Shown: positions 32,118-40,700 of the stretch, piece by piece
Numbering within the stretch: position 1 is the stretch's first letter
Layout: each line of letters starts with the position of its first letter
Origin: Hamadaea sp013361475
GTDB taxonomy: Bacteria > Actinomycetota > Actinomycetes > Mycobacteriales > Micromonosporaceae
NCBI RefSeq assembly: GCF_040654195.1
Contig: NZ_JBFAHM010000007.1
Coordinates: 186,001-250,000 of the forward strand
Reading direction: 5' to 3'
DNA: 64,000 nt
The notes under the pieces: generated by a model
Told to the model about the DNA's origin: nothing
What the model saw: only the letters and a program-made list of their open reading frames with translations
Database searches by the model: none
Program-made: the position numbers and the translations under genes

Positions 32118-33299
32118 TCAGCGTAGGGCGGTCGCCATCTCCTGCACGATATGGCGGGCGATCGCGAGCGAACTCGTCGCGGCGGGCGAAGGCGCGTTGA
32201 GCACATGCACCTGCCGCGGCGCCTGAACGATGAGGAAGTCGTCGACGAGGCTGCCGTCCGGCCGGATCGCCTGGGCGCGTACGCCGGAACCGGCGGGTTC
32301 GAGGTCGGCCCGGGTGATCTCCGGAACCAGCTGCGCCACGCTCTCCGCGAACCGCCGCCGCGACAGCGACCGGGCGACCTCGCCCAGACCGTACTTCCAG
32401 TGCCGGCGCGCCAGCCGCTGGAAACCGCGGTAGGTCAGCGTGGCGGTCACCTCGCTCGGCCGGATCTTGGCCCAGCGATATCCCTCGCGGGCCAGCGCGA
32501 GGACGGCGTTCGGTCCGGCGTGGACGGTCCCGTCGATCATCTTGGTCAGGTGCACCCCGAGGAACGGGAACCTCGGATCGGGCACCGGATAGATCAACCC
32601 GCGGACGAGGTCGGTGCGGTGGGCTGTGAGCTGGGCGTACTCCCCGCGGAACGGGATGATCCGGGCCGGCGGGGTCACCCCGGCGAGAGCGGCGATCCGG
32701 TCGGAGTAGAGACCGGCACAGTTGATCAGGCTGTCGTAGCGCAGATCCCCGGCGGTCGTCACGACGGTGTCCGGGCGAATCGCCGTCACCGCGCAGCCGA
32801 GCCGGACCTGGCCGCCGAGCTTCTCGACCTGCCCCGCCAGGGCCAGTGCCACCCGGCCGTAGTCGACGATCCCCGTCGACGGCACGTGCAACGCCCCCAC
32901 GCACTGCACGTGCGGCTCCACCTCCCGCGCCTCGTGCGCCGTCACCATGCGTACGGTGATCCCGTTGCCGCGCGCCCGTTCCTCCAGCACCCGGAGCCGG
33001 CCGAGCTGACCGGCCTCGGTCGCCACGATCAGCTTGCCCGTGATCGCGTACGGGACGTCGTGCTCCTCGCAGAAGTCGATCATCTGCGCGACCCCGGCCC
33101 GGCACAGGCGGGCCTTCAGGCTGCCGGGCGGATAGTAGACACCCGCGTGCAGGACCCCGGAGTTGTGGCCGGTCTGATGCGCGCCGGGCCGCTCCTCCTT
33201 CTCCACCACCGTGACCTCGGCGGCGGGCTGATCGAGGAGGAGCTGACGGGCCACGGCCAGGCCGACGATGCCACCACCGATGACGACGTAGCGGGTCAC
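32118..33299 (-). CDS. lhgO: L-2-hydroxyglutarate oxidase/dehydrogenase
   Basis: A 393-residue FAD-dependent DAO-family enzyme oxidising L-2-hydroxyglutarate to 2-oxoglutarate. FAD-binding VVIGGGIVGLAVARQLL at the N terminus, QTGHNSGVLHAGVYYPPGSLKA, the conserved CAGLYSDRIA and FPFLGVHLTKMIDG are visible. The GTG start at 33299 gives the dinucleotide-binding motif at once. It recycles a side product of dehydrogenases and feeds the electron transport chain at the membrane. It pairs with the LLM oxidoreductase gene downstream. Confidence 0.92.
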   Translation of the reverse strand: MTRYVVIGGGIVGLAVARQLLLDQPAAEVTVVEKEERPGAHQTGHNSGVLHAGVYYPPGSLKARLCRAGVAQMIDFCEEHDVPYAITGKLIVATEAGQLGRLRVLEERARGNGITVRMVTAHEAREVEPHVQCVGALHVPSTGIVDYGRVALALAGQVEKLGGQVRLGCAVTAIRPDTVVTTAGDLRYDSLINCAGLYSDRIAALAGVTPPARIIPFRGEYAQLTAHRTDLVRGLIYPVPDPRFPFLGVHLTKMIDGTVHAGPNAVLALAREGYRWAKIRPSEVTATLTYRGFQRLARRHWKYGLGEVARSLSRRRFAESVAQLVPEITRADLEPAGSGVRAQAIRPDGSLVDDFLIVQAPRQVHVLNAPSPAATSSLAIARHIVQEMATALR

Positions 33300-33382
33300 C
33301 GGAGCAGCGTACGCCGATCTTCGCTGCACACAGCCGTCGCGAACTGTCACGAAGTTGTCAGCCTCGTCCTACGCTGAAGGAC

Positions 33383-33757
33383 ATGACCGGACGAGTCGTC
33401 CATTTCGAAGTGCCCGCCGAGGACATGGAGCGGGCCCAGAACTTCTACACCCAGGCGTTCGGGTGGGACCTCACCCCGATCCCGGCGATGGGCTACACGC
33501 TGGTCTCGACCACGCCGAGCGGCGATCGCGGCCCGCTGACCCCGGGCGCGATCAACGGCGGCCTGCTCGACCGGAAGGCGCCGTTCGAAGGTCCGGTGAT
33601 CACCATCGAGGTCGCCGACATCGACGCCGCCCTCGCCTCCGTCGTCCGCCTCGGCGGCGAGGCGGTCATCGGCCGCCAGGCCGTGGGCGACATGGGCTTC
33701 ACCGGCTACTTCCGCGACACCGAGGGCAACCTGATCGGCCTCTGGCAGAACGCCTGA
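33383..33757 (+). CDS. VOC-family (glyoxalase/bleomycin-resistance) protein
   Basis: A 124-residue single-module VOC protein. Paired beta-alpha-beta units are evident: VVHFEVPAEDMERAQNFYTQAFGW and VITIEVADIDAALASVVRLGGE, ending in GYFRDTEGNLIGLWQ. Metal ligands of glyoxalases would be His7 and the C-terminal Glu of DTEGNLIGLW, but enzymatic role is not assigned. A 65-bp palindrome follows 27 bp downstream. Confidence 0.85.
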   Translation: MTGRVVHFEVPAEDMERAQNFYTQAFGWDLTPIPAMGYTLVSTTPSGDRGPLTPGAINGGLLDRKAPFEGPVITIEVADIDAALASVVRLGGEAVIGRQAVGDMGFTGYFRDTEGNLIGLWQNA

Positions 33758-33783
33758 CCCCTCCCTTGGGCTCAGCCGCTTGC

Positions 33784-33848
33784 GCGCTGGATCAGGGTTC
33801 CAGGTCGAATCTTGGGGCAAGATTCGACCGAGATCCCTGATCCAGCGC
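33784..33848. repeat. 65-bp near-palindrome, copy B
   Basis: Arms begin GCGCTGGATCAGGG and include GTCGAATCTTG; the sequence is near identical to copies A and C. It lies between the VOC gene and the convergent DUF5522 gene, where a terminator would be expected. Confidence 0.9.
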
Positions 33849-33865
33849 AGCGGGAGGGCGATCCG

Positions 33866-34099
33866 CTACAGGACATAGGGGCAGTGGCGGCAGCCTCGCT
33901 CGCAGCAGGTGCCGCGGTTCGCGAGGAACCGGGCGGTGAGGACGAACAGGCCGGTCTCGGGGTCGAGATAGCCGGCCTGTCCGCCCGCCATGGCCTCAGC
34001 GTGCCGGCGCAGGATCTCCGCTCGCCTCGGGTGCTCCGGCGCCAACCGGCTCGGGTGCGGCTCGGTCAAGGCCCGCGGCGCCAACGGCAACGGCTTCAC
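33866..34099 (-). CDS. DUF5522 small cysteine-rich protein
   Basis: A 77-residue protein with the DUF5522 pattern: LTEPHPSRLAPEHPRRAEILRRHAEAM, GYLDPETGLFVLTA and the terminal CCERGCRHCPY cysteine cluster, which may bind zinc or an Fe-S centre. The first 104 bp are inside the 3' end of the upstream EamA gene in another frame. The N-terminal block belongs to the conserved family, so the overlap looks real. Function unknown. Confidence 0.8.
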   Translation of the reverse strand: MKPLPLAPRALTEPHPSRLAPEHPRRAEILRRHAEAMAGGQAGYLDPETGLFVLTARFLANRGTCCERGCRHCPYVL

Positions 34100-35000
34100 G
34101 GCTCCCCCTCCGCACCGGAACGCTCATGGCCGCGACGGCGGCCAGCAGCATCACGGTACCGGCGACGGCTGGCAGGCCGAGCCGCTCCCCCAGCACCGCC
34201 ACCGCCACCGCCAGCGCGCTGACCGGCTCGATCAGCACCAGCATCGCCGCGGTGGTCGCGGGCACGGTCTTCAAACCATTGAAGAACATCGTGTACGCCA
34301 TCGCAGTGGGCACGATTCCGAGAAAGATCAGCCACCCGAGCGCGACGAGCGCGTTCGACGCGGGAAGCAGCCCTTCGGCCGCCGCCAACGGCGAGAGGCA
34401 CAGCGTCGCCACCACGAACGACGCCAGCGTCTTGCCGACGTCATCCGATCCGATGCGGTCGGCGTACCGCCGGGTGAGCAGGGTGACGACCGCGTAGCCG
34501 GCGGCCGAGGCGAGGGCCCAGATCACCCCGAGCACCGGGTGGGGTCCCACTTCACCGGGACCACCGACGATCATGACCAGACCGGCGATCGCGACACCGA
34601 TGGCGAGGAGCGCGCGGCCGGTCAGCAGTTCACCGAGAAAGAGCCGCGCACCGATCGCGACCAGGATCGGGCACGCGCCCAGCGTGGCGACGGTGCCGAC
34701 GGCGACCCCGGCCTCGGCGATCGAGAGGTAGTACGCCGATTGGTAGACCGCCAGACCGAGGCCGATGACGATCATGACCCAACTGCGCGGGAACACCGCC
34801 CGCAGTCCGACCGGCCGCCGGCGGACCAGCTGGACCAGTGCGAGCACGAGTACGCCGAACGCGGCTCGCCAGAAGGACACCGCCAACGGCCCGAGGCCGC
34901 TGATGCGATAGAGGACCGATGCGACGACACCGCCCATGCCCCAGGCAACGGCTGCGGTCGCGACGAAGAAGACGCCTGACTTCATTTCCGAGTTCTCCAC
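33996..35000 (-). CDS. EamA/DMT-family transporter
   Basis: A ~334-residue inner-membrane exporter with ten hydrophobic helices in two EamA repeats (FFVATAAVAWGMGGVVASVLY and VLGVIWALASAAGYAVVTLL start the halves). Such DMT proteins export amino acids or metabolites. The C-terminal ~35 residues after VPVRRGS are Ala/Gly/Pro-rich and overlap the DUF5522 gene by 104 bp. Start GTG 35000 or ATG 34985. No ligand can be inferred. Confidence 0.88.
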   Translation of the reverse strand: MENSEMKSGVFFVATAAVAWGMGGVVASVLYRISGLGPLAVSFWRAAFGVLVLALVQLVRRRPVGLRAVFPRSWVMIVIGLGLAVYQSAYYLSIAEAGVAVGTVATLGACPILVAIGARLFLGELLTGRALLAIGVAIAGLVMIVGGPGEVGPHPVLGVIWALASAAGYAVVTLLTRRYADRIGSDDVGKTLASFVVATLCLSPLAAAEGLLPASNALVALGWLIFLGIVPTAMAYTMFFNGLKTVPATTAAMLVLIEPVSALAVAVAVLGERLGLPAVAGTVMLLAAVAAMSVPVRRGSREAVAVGAAGLDRAAPEPVGAGAPEASGDPAPAR

Positions 35001-35190
35001 TGAAAGTCGTCCGAACCATGACTGGCGTCTGCGGGCGACGACTCATCGTCCGGGCTTCACACAGCCCGGAACAGGTGGAGATGGGTGCCGACCGCGGTCA
35101 GGCGACCGGTGGCGAAATGATGGTGCGTCCCATGGCGGACACCTTATCGCGCGCGGGAACTTCTCGGTGCCGGCCGGACAGGAACCTCAT

Positions 35191-35808
35191 ATGACGACGT
35201 CACTGCGCAGGCGCTTACGCGCCGGCGACCCGGCCGCGTTCCGTGAGCTGTTCGACGCCGACGCCGAGGCCATCTACCGGTACGCGGCCCGAGCCTTGGG
35301 CGACCGTACGACCGCCGAGGACGTGCTGTCGCTGACCTTCCTGGAGGCGTGGCGGCTACGCGAGCGGCTGCAGTCCGACGGCGAGAGCGTCCGTCCGTGG
35401 TTGTTCGGCATCGCCACGAATGTCTTGCGGAACACGACTCGCGCCGCTCGGCGGCACCGCGCCGCCCTGGCCCGGCTCCCCGCGCCGGAGGCCGTGCCGG
35501 ACCACTCCGATGACGTGGTGGATCGGATCGCCGACGACGCCCGGCTGGCCGCCGCCCGGCGCGCGCTGAACCACCTCCGGCCGCACGAGCGCGAGGTGTT
35601 CCTGCTGTGCGTCTGGTCGGGGCTGGACTACGCCGCCGCCGCGGAGGCGCTCGGCGTGCCGATCGGCACCGTCCGGTCTCGCCTGGCCCGTGCCCGAGCG
35701 CGGCTGCGCGAAGTGACGCCGGCGATTCAGGAACCCGCGCGCCGGTACGGACAGCTAACAGGTGACCGCGGTTACGCGGTCCGGTCGAGTCAGGAGACAG
35801 CCCGATGA
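35191..35808 (+). CDS. ECF-type RNA polymerase sigma factor
   Basis: A 205-residue sigma-70 of the extracytoplasmic-function kind: region 2 (AFRELFDADAEAIYRYAARAL, AEDVLSLTFLEAWRLR, PWLFGIATNVLRN) and region 4 (HLRPHEREVFLLCVWSGLDYAAAAEALGVPIGTVRSRLARAR). The ATG 35191 has AGGAA eight bases upstream. It overlaps the following CU044_5270 gene (ATGA), which is the usual partner of this ECF group in actinobacteria and probably controls its activity. Confidence 0.92.
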   Translation: MTTSLRRRLRAGDPAAFRELFDADAEAIYRYAARALGDRTTAEDVLSLTFLEAWRLRERLQSDGESVRPWLFGIATNVLRNTTRAARRHRAALARLPAPEAVPDHSDDVVDRIADDARLAAARRALNHLRPHEREVFLLCVWSGLDYAAAAEALGVPIGTVRSRLARARARLREVTPAIQEPARRYGQLTGDRGYAVRSSQETAR

Positions 35809-36803
35809 ACGCCAACCCGCATCACCGGACGGCGAGGGACGACGCCACCGAGCTGGCCCGGCTTATGCCGGCGCCGACGGTGCCGGGCCTCGACGCCGAC
35901 CGCCACCGGAAGCTCAGGGAGCACCTCATGCACGAACTGCAGGATCCGTCGGCGGCCAACGCCGGCAGTCCGCGCCGGTCCCGGCGCCGCCTGCTCTGGG
36001 GGCTGGCCCCCGCCACCGCCGTGGCCGCGGCGGTGATCACCGTCCTCGCACTGTCCGGCGCACCGGATACCGCCAGGCCGGAGGCGGCCGGCGGCGACGC
36101 GGCCGCGCCGCTGCTCGAACAGTTCGCCCTGGTCGCCGAGCAGCAGCCCGCCGCCAAGGTGCGCGACGACCAGTACGTCTACGTCAAGAGCCTGGTGTCC
36201 TTCGCCGGCATCAGCCAGGAGGACCCGCAGCAGCCCGCGAAGGTGACCCTCGACGAGCCACACGAACGCCAGACCTGGTTCTCCGTGGACGGCAGCCGGG
36301 CCGGGCGGCTGGCCGAAGGCCGCAAGCCGGCCGTGCTCGAGCCGAACCTCCAGCCGAGCCTGCACCTGCCGACCTATCGCTACCTGGAGTCGCTGCCCAC
36401 CGACCCCGGCCAGCTGCTGACCATGCTCTACGCGGGAAACGACGACACGAAGAACTCCCGTGAGCAGAAGGCCTTCGAAACGATCGGCGACCTCCTCCGC
36501 GAGTCGATCGCGTCACCGAAGGTCACCGCGGCGCTCTACCGCGCGGCAGCGAAGATCCCGGGCGTCATCGTCGTCCAGGACGCGGTCGACGCGGCCGGCC
36601 GTCATGGCGTGGCGGTGGCCCGGGTCGACGAGCACACCGGCACCCGGCACGAATGGATCTTCGACAAGAAGACCTCCACGTTCTACGGCGAACGGGAGGT
36701 CCAGGCCAACCGCAGCCCGGAGGGCATCGAGCCGGGCACCGTCCTCGGCCGCTCCGCCGTCCTGGAGCGGGCGATCGTGGACGACACGACGCAGACGAAC
36801 TGA
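35805..36803 (+). CDS. CU044_5270-family protein, putative ECF partner
   Basis: A 332-residue protein with a cytoplasmic N terminus, one membrane helix at residues ~65-85 (LLWGLAPATAVAAAVITVLAL) and an extracytoplasmic domain (~95-332, with DDQYVYVKSL and GVIVVQDAVDAAGRHGVAVARVDE). It matches the CU044_5270 family encoded after ECF sigma genes; the N-terminal part may hold the sigma. Translation is coupled to the sigma gene by an ATGA overlap. A strong terminator follows. Confidence 0.85.
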   Translation: MNANPHHRTARDDATELARLMPAPTVPGLDADRHRKLREHLMHELQDPSAANAGSPRRSRRRLLWGLAPATAVAAAVITVLALSGAPDTARPEAAGGDAAAPLLEQFALVAEQQPAAKVRDDQYVYVKSLVSFAGISQEDPQQPAKVTLDEPHERQTWFSVDGSRAGRLAEGRKPAVLEPNLQPSLHLPTYRYLESLPTDPGQLLTMLYAGNDDTKNSREQKAFETIGDLLRESIASPKVTAALYRAAAKIPGVIVVQDAVDAAGRHGVAVARVDEHTGTRHEWIFDKKTSTFYGEREVQANRSPEGIEPGTVLGRSAVLERAIVDDTTQTN

Positions 36804-36810
36804 CATGACG

Positions 36811-36843
36811 AAAGGGGAGCCGGGTTCGTCCCGGCTCCCCTTT
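36811..36843. terminator. Strong bidirectional terminator
   Basis: Perfect 14-bp arms AAAGGGGAGCCGGG and CCCGGCTCCCCTTT around a TTCGT loop. It lies just after the CU044_5270 stop and 42 bp from the nrdJ stop, so it can serve both converging genes. Confidence 0.9.
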
Positions 36844-36884
36844 CCTGTGCTCGGCTAGCTGTGCTCGGTGTGATGCGGTGCCGG

Positions 36885-39677
36885 TCAGCTGCAGCCGCTG
36901 GTGGACCCGCAGCCCTCGCAGACGTAGCAGCTACCGGCGGGGCGCATCTTCGTGCCGCAGGTGAAGCACAGCGGCGCGTCGGCGGCCTTGCCCAGCACCG
37001 CCTCCAGCAGCTCGGTCGAGGACCCGGCGGTCTTGGCCGGGGCCGTGGCCTGAATCTGCAGGACCGGCTTCTCCTGGGCGGCCGGCGGGACGTACTCCGT
37101 GCCCTCCTCCTCGGCGCGCAGCTGGGCGGTCCGCTCGGCGGCGGTGAAGATGCCCAGCTCGGCCCGCCGGTCGTAGGGGAGGAAGTCGAGCGCCAGGCGA
37201 CGGAAGATGTAGTCCATCACCGAGTTCGCGATCCGGATGTCCGGGTCGTCGGTCATGCCCGCCGGCTCGAACCGCATGTTGGTGAACTTGCCGACGTAGG
37301 TCTCCAGCGGCACGCCGTACTGCAGGCCGATCGAGATCGCGACGGAGAAGGCGTCCATGACGCCCGCCAGGGTCGAGCCCTGCTTGGACATCTTCAGGAA
37401 GACCTCGCCGAGACCGTCGTCCGGGTAGGACGAGGCGGTCAGGTAACCCTCGGCGTCGCCGACCGTGAAGGAGACCGTCTGCGACGGGCGCTTCTTCGGC
37501 AGCCGCTTGCGGACCGGCCGGTACTCGACGACCTTCTCGACCTCGGCCGCCGCGACCGGGACGACCTCGGACTTCTCCTCCGCCTTGGCCTTCTTGCCGC
37601 CGACCGACAGCGGCTGGCCGACCTTGCAGTTGTCGCGGTAGATGGCCAGCGCCTTCAGGCCCAGCCGCCAGCCGTCGAAGTACATCCGCTCGACGTCCTC
37701 GACCGTCGCCGACTCCGGCATGTTGACGGTCTTGCTGATCGCGCCGGAGATGAACGGCTGGATCGCCGCCATCATGAGCACGTGGCCCATCGGGGAGATG
37801 GCCCGCTCGCCCATGGCGCAGTCGAAGACCGACAGGTGCTCGGACTTCAGGCCCGGGGCGTCCACGACGTGACCGTGCTGAGCGATGTACTCGACGATCG
37901 CCTCGACCTGCTCCTCCTGGTAGCCCAGGGCCCGCAGCGCGCGCGGCACGGTCTGGTTGACGATCTGCATCGAGCCGCCGCCGACCAGCTTCTTGAACTT
38001 GACCAGCGCCAGGTCGGGCTCGACGCCCGTCGTGTCGCAGTCCATCATGAAGCCGATGGTGCCGGTGGGCGCCAGGACGCTCGCCTGGGAGTTGCGCCAG
38101 CCCTGCTTTTCGCCGATCTTGTTGCCGAGCTGCCACTGCTTGGCGGCTTCCTTGGTGATCGCCTTCGCGACGTCGCCGATCGGCTTGATCTCGTCGGCCG
38201 CGGCCGCGTGCTTACGCATCACGCGCTGGTGCGGCGTGGCGTTGCGGGCATAGCCGTCGTAGGGGCCGACGACCCCGGCGAGCTCGGCCGACCGCCGGTA
38301 CGCCGTCCCGGTCATCAGCGCCGTGATCGCGGCGGCGACCGCCCGGCCACCCTCCGAGTCGTAGGGCAGGCCGCTGGCCATCAGCAGGGCGCCGAGGTTG
38401 GCGTAGCCGATGCCGAGCTGCCGGTAGGCCCGGGTGTTCTCGGTGATCTTCTTGGTCGGGAAGTCGGCGAAGCAGATCGAGATGTCCATCGCGGTGATGA
38501 CGAACTCGACCGACTTGACGAACTTCTCGATGTCGAACGAGCCGTCCTCGTTCAGGAACTTCATCAGGTTGAGCGAGGCCAGGTTGCACGAGGTGTCGTC
38601 CAGGTGCATGTACTCCGAGCAGGGGTTGCTCGCGGTGATGCGGCCGGTCTCCGAGCAGGTGTGCCAGTCGTTGATGGTTCCGTCGTACTGGATGCCGGGG
38701 TCGGCGCACTCCCAGGCGGCCTGCGCGAGCTTGCGGAACAGCGACTTGGCGTCGATCGTGTCGATCACCCGCCCGTCGAGCCGCCCGATCAGGTCGAAGC
38801 CCTTGCCCTCCTCGACCGCGTGCATGAACTCGTCGGTGACGCGGACCGAGTTGTTGGCGTTCTGGTACTGGACGCTGATGATGTCCTTGCCGCCGAGGTC
38901 CATGTCGAACCCGGCGTCGCGCAGGGCCCGGATCTTGTCCTCTTCGCGCGCCTTGGTCTCGATGAACTCCTCGACGTCCGGGTGGTCGACGTCCAGGATG
39001 ACCATCTTCGCCGCGCGCCGGGTGGCGCCGCCGCTCTTGATCGTCCCGGCCGACGCGTCCGCGCCCCGCATGAAGCTGACCGGGCCGGACGCCGTGCCGC
39101 CGGAGGAGAGCAGCTCCTTGCTCGCCCGGATGCGGGAGAGGTTGATGCCGGAGCCGGAGCCGCCCTTGAAGATCAGCCCCTCTTCCTTGTACCAGTCCAT
39201 GATCGAGTCGACCGAGTCGTCGACCGACAGGATGAAACAGGCGCTGACCTGCTGGGGGCTGGGGGTGCCGACGTTGAACCAGACCGGGGAGTTGAAGCTG
39301 AACACCTGGTGCAGCAGCATCCAGGTCAGCTCGTGCTCGAACAGCTCCGCGTCGTCGGTGGAGGCGAAGTAGCCGAACTCCTCGCCGGCCTTGCGGTAGG
39401 TCTGCACCACGCGGTCGATCAGCTGGCGCAGGCTCCACTCGCGCTCGGGGGTGCCGACCGCGCCGCGGAAGTATTTCGTGGTCACGATGTTGGTGGCGTT
39501 GACGCTCCAGAACTCGGGGAACTCGACCCCCCGCTGCTCGAAGTTGATCGAGCCGTCCCGCCAGTTGGTCATGACGACGTCGCGACGCTCCCACGTCACC
39601 TCGTCGTAAGGGTGGACCCCTTCCGTGGTCCAGACCCGGTCGATCTTCAGCCCCGCCGCTCGCGTGCGTCCCGCCAT
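36885..39677 (-). CDS. nrdJ: Adenosylcobalamin-dependent (class II) ribonucleotide reductase
   Basis: A 930-residue enzyme that reduces ribonucleotides with an adenosylcobalamin radical. The catalytic block FNSPVWFNVG, CFILSVDDSVDSIMDW, SGGTASGPVSFMRGAD and the radical-chemistry segment NPCSEYMHLDD are visible, as is FADFPTKKI. The C-terminal TSCPD-type part ends in a zinc-ribbon-like CFTCGTK and CYVCEGCGSTSGC tail (residues ~904-930) used to re-reduce the active site. Size and layout match NrdJ of Streptomyces. It lies downstream of nrdR (84-bp gap), so NrdR control is expected. Confidence 0.97.
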   Translation of the reverse strand: MAGRTRAAGLKIDRVWTTEGVHPYDEVTWERRDVVMTNWRDGSINFEQRGVEFPEFWSVNATNIVTTKYFRGAVGTPEREWSLRQLIDRVVQTYRKAGEEFGYFASTDDAELFEHELTWMLLHQVFSFNSPVWFNVGTPSPQQVSACFILSVDDSVDSIMDWYKEEGLIFKGGSGSGINLSRIRASKELLSSGGTASGPVSFMRGADASAGTIKSGGATRRAAKMVILDVDHPDVEEFIETKAREEDKIRALRDAGFDMDLGGKDIISVQYQNANNSVRVTDEFMHAVEEGKGFDLIGRLDGRVIDTIDAKSLFRKLAQAAWECADPGIQYDGTINDWHTCSETGRITASNPCSEYMHLDDTSCNLASLNLMKFLNEDGSFDIEKFVKSVEFVITAMDISICFADFPTKKITENTRAYRQLGIGYANLGALLMASGLPYDSEGGRAVAAAITALMTGTAYRRSAELAGVVGPYDGYARNATPHQRVMRKHAAAADEIKPIGDVAKAITKEAAKQWQLGNKIGEKQGWRNSQASVLAPTGTIGFMMDCDTTGVEPDLALVKFKKLVGGGSMQIVNQTVPRALRALGYQEEQVEAIVEYIAQHGHVVDAPGLKSEHLSVFDCAMGERAISPMGHVLMMAAIQPFISGAISKTVNMPESATVEDVERMYFDGWRLGLKALAIYRDNCKVGQPLSVGGKKAKAEEKSEVVPVAAAEVEKVVEYRPVRKRLPKKRPSQTVSFTVGDAEGYLTASSYPDDGLGEVFLKMSKQGSTLAGVMDAFSVAISIGLQYGVPLETYVGKFTNMRFEPAGMTDDPDIRIANSVMDYIFRRLALDFLPYDRRAELGIFTAAERTAQLRAEEEGTEYVPPAAQEKPVLQIQATAPAKTAGSSTELLEAVLGKAADAPLCFTCGTKMRPAGSCYVCEGCGSTSGCS

Positions 39678-39761
39678 CGTGAGCCCCCTCCAGCCTTCAC
39701 ATCTGTATAACGCGTGCTTGTGACATTTCAGTTCGTGATGTAGCGCGCCCCAGCAGGGCGT

Positions 39762-40226
39762 TCAGACGGCGGTGGTGCTGCCGTTGCGGGTACGCAGCGC
39801 GGCGATCTCGCGCTCGAAGTCCTCCAGCGACTCGAAGTCCCGATAGACGCTCGCGAATCGCAGGTATGCCACCTCGTCCAGCTCCCGGAGGGGCTGCAGG
39901 ATGGCCAGGCCGACCTCGTGCGAGGGGACCTCGGCCGCTCCACGGGCCCGGATCGTCTCCTCCACCCGCTGTGCGAGCAGGGCGATCTTGTCCTCGTCGA
40001 CCGGCCGGCCCTGGCACGCCTTGCGTACGCCGCCGACGATCTTGGCGCGGCTGAACGGTTCGGTGACCCCGCTGCGTTTCACGACGGCGAGAACGGCCTC
40101 TTCGACCGTGGTGAACCGCTTGCCGCATTCGGGGCAGTGCCGCCGCCGCCGGATGATCTGTCCGTCTTCGGCTTCCCGGGAATCCACCACGCGGGAATCG
40201 GCGTGCCGACAGTACGGGCAGCGCAT
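39762..40226 (-). CDS. nrdR: Transcriptional repressor NrdR
   Basis: A 154-residue regulator of ribonucleotide reductase genes. It begins with a zinc ribbon MRCPYCRHADSRV and RRHCPECGKRFTT (cysteines 3, 6, 31, 34), then an ATP-cone (VVKRSGVTEPFSRAKIVGGVRKACQGR) that senses ATP/dATP. ATG 40226 is preceded by GAGGAGGGGAC. It precedes nrdJ on the same strand, as in Streptomyces, and is divergent from lexA. Confidence 0.97.
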   Translation of the reverse strand: MRCPYCRHADSRVVDSREAEDGQIIRRRRHCPECGKRFTTVEEAVLAVVKRSGVTEPFSRAKIVGGVRKACQGRPVDEDKIALLAQRVEETIRARGAAEVPSHEVGLAILQPLRELDEVAYLRFASVYRDFESLEDFEREIAALRTRNGSTTAV

Positions 40227-40339
40227 GAGGTCCCCTCCTCCCACCCGGCCGGGTACCACGTCCGGCGGACATGGCTGATCACGGGCCGTCCTCGAAAGGC
40301 CGACGCCGATGAGATGACGCAGATCACTGTGGCCGGTCA

Positions 40340-40388
40340 CTCGACGCTATCTATAGATGTCGAGCGCCTCGGTCACCACAAGATGTGG
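40340..40388. promoter_or_regulatory. Candidate NrdR boxes
   Basis: On the minus strand two ACATCT cores occur 26 bp apart, in CCACATCTTGTGG (40388-40376, a palindrome with 3-base spacer) and GACATCTATAGAT. They resemble the CACnACATCT(A/T)GTG-type NrdR boxes of actinobacteria and lie 115-165 bp before nrdR. The spacing is shorter than the usual ~31 bp. Confidence 0.4.
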
Positions 40389-40530
40389 GGTTGAACTTAT
40401 TCCTCGGACGGTCGCCGCGCAAGTTCGACACGGCTTTGCCGACACGTGTCGCGAATCTCAACACGCCGCGCCGCCTCGTGGTTACTGCCCGCGTTGAAGC
40501 CACCCGAAAGGCGGGGCTTGAAAGCGGTAC

Positions 40531-40546
40531 CAGAACAACCGTACGA
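40531..40546. promoter_or_regulatory. Candidate LexA box upstream of lexA
   Basis: CAGAACaaccGTACGA differs at 3 of 12 fixed positions from the actinobacterial SOS consensus TCGAAC-N4-GTTCGA. It lies 155 bp before lexA. Autoregulation of lexA is common, but this site is imperfect. Confidence 0.35.
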
Positions 40547-40700
40547 TGTCGAGACCGACACGCGTCGTACAACTGTTTGAAGGTGTCGGCGAAACACGAT
40601 ACGGTCATCTCAGCGAATCCGGACACAACGCCGCCAGCGGTGCTCGGGCCTTCGCCGAATGATCAGCTTCCCCGGATCAGTTCAGCAGGAGGGCAGCCAG

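Larger units (their letters stand above)
40227..40700. other. 474-bp divergent intergenic region nrdR-lexA
   Basis: No gene seen. It holds palindromes near nrdR (40340-40388), a perfect palindrome CGACACGTGTCG at 40440-40451, and a GAAC-4-GTAC site at 40531-40546 nearer lexA. Base composition is lower in GC than flanking genes. Confidence 0.6.

Noticed and set aside
36861..39710. 949-codon frame antisense to nrdJ
   Set aside because: It is the antisense shadow of a very well conserved gene with no recognisable domain and a skewed, repetitive amino acid make-up.
39661..39761. ACATCT-type site between nrdJ and nrdR as an NrdR box
   Set aside because: CACATCTGTATA keeps only the six-base core and little of the flanking consensus.
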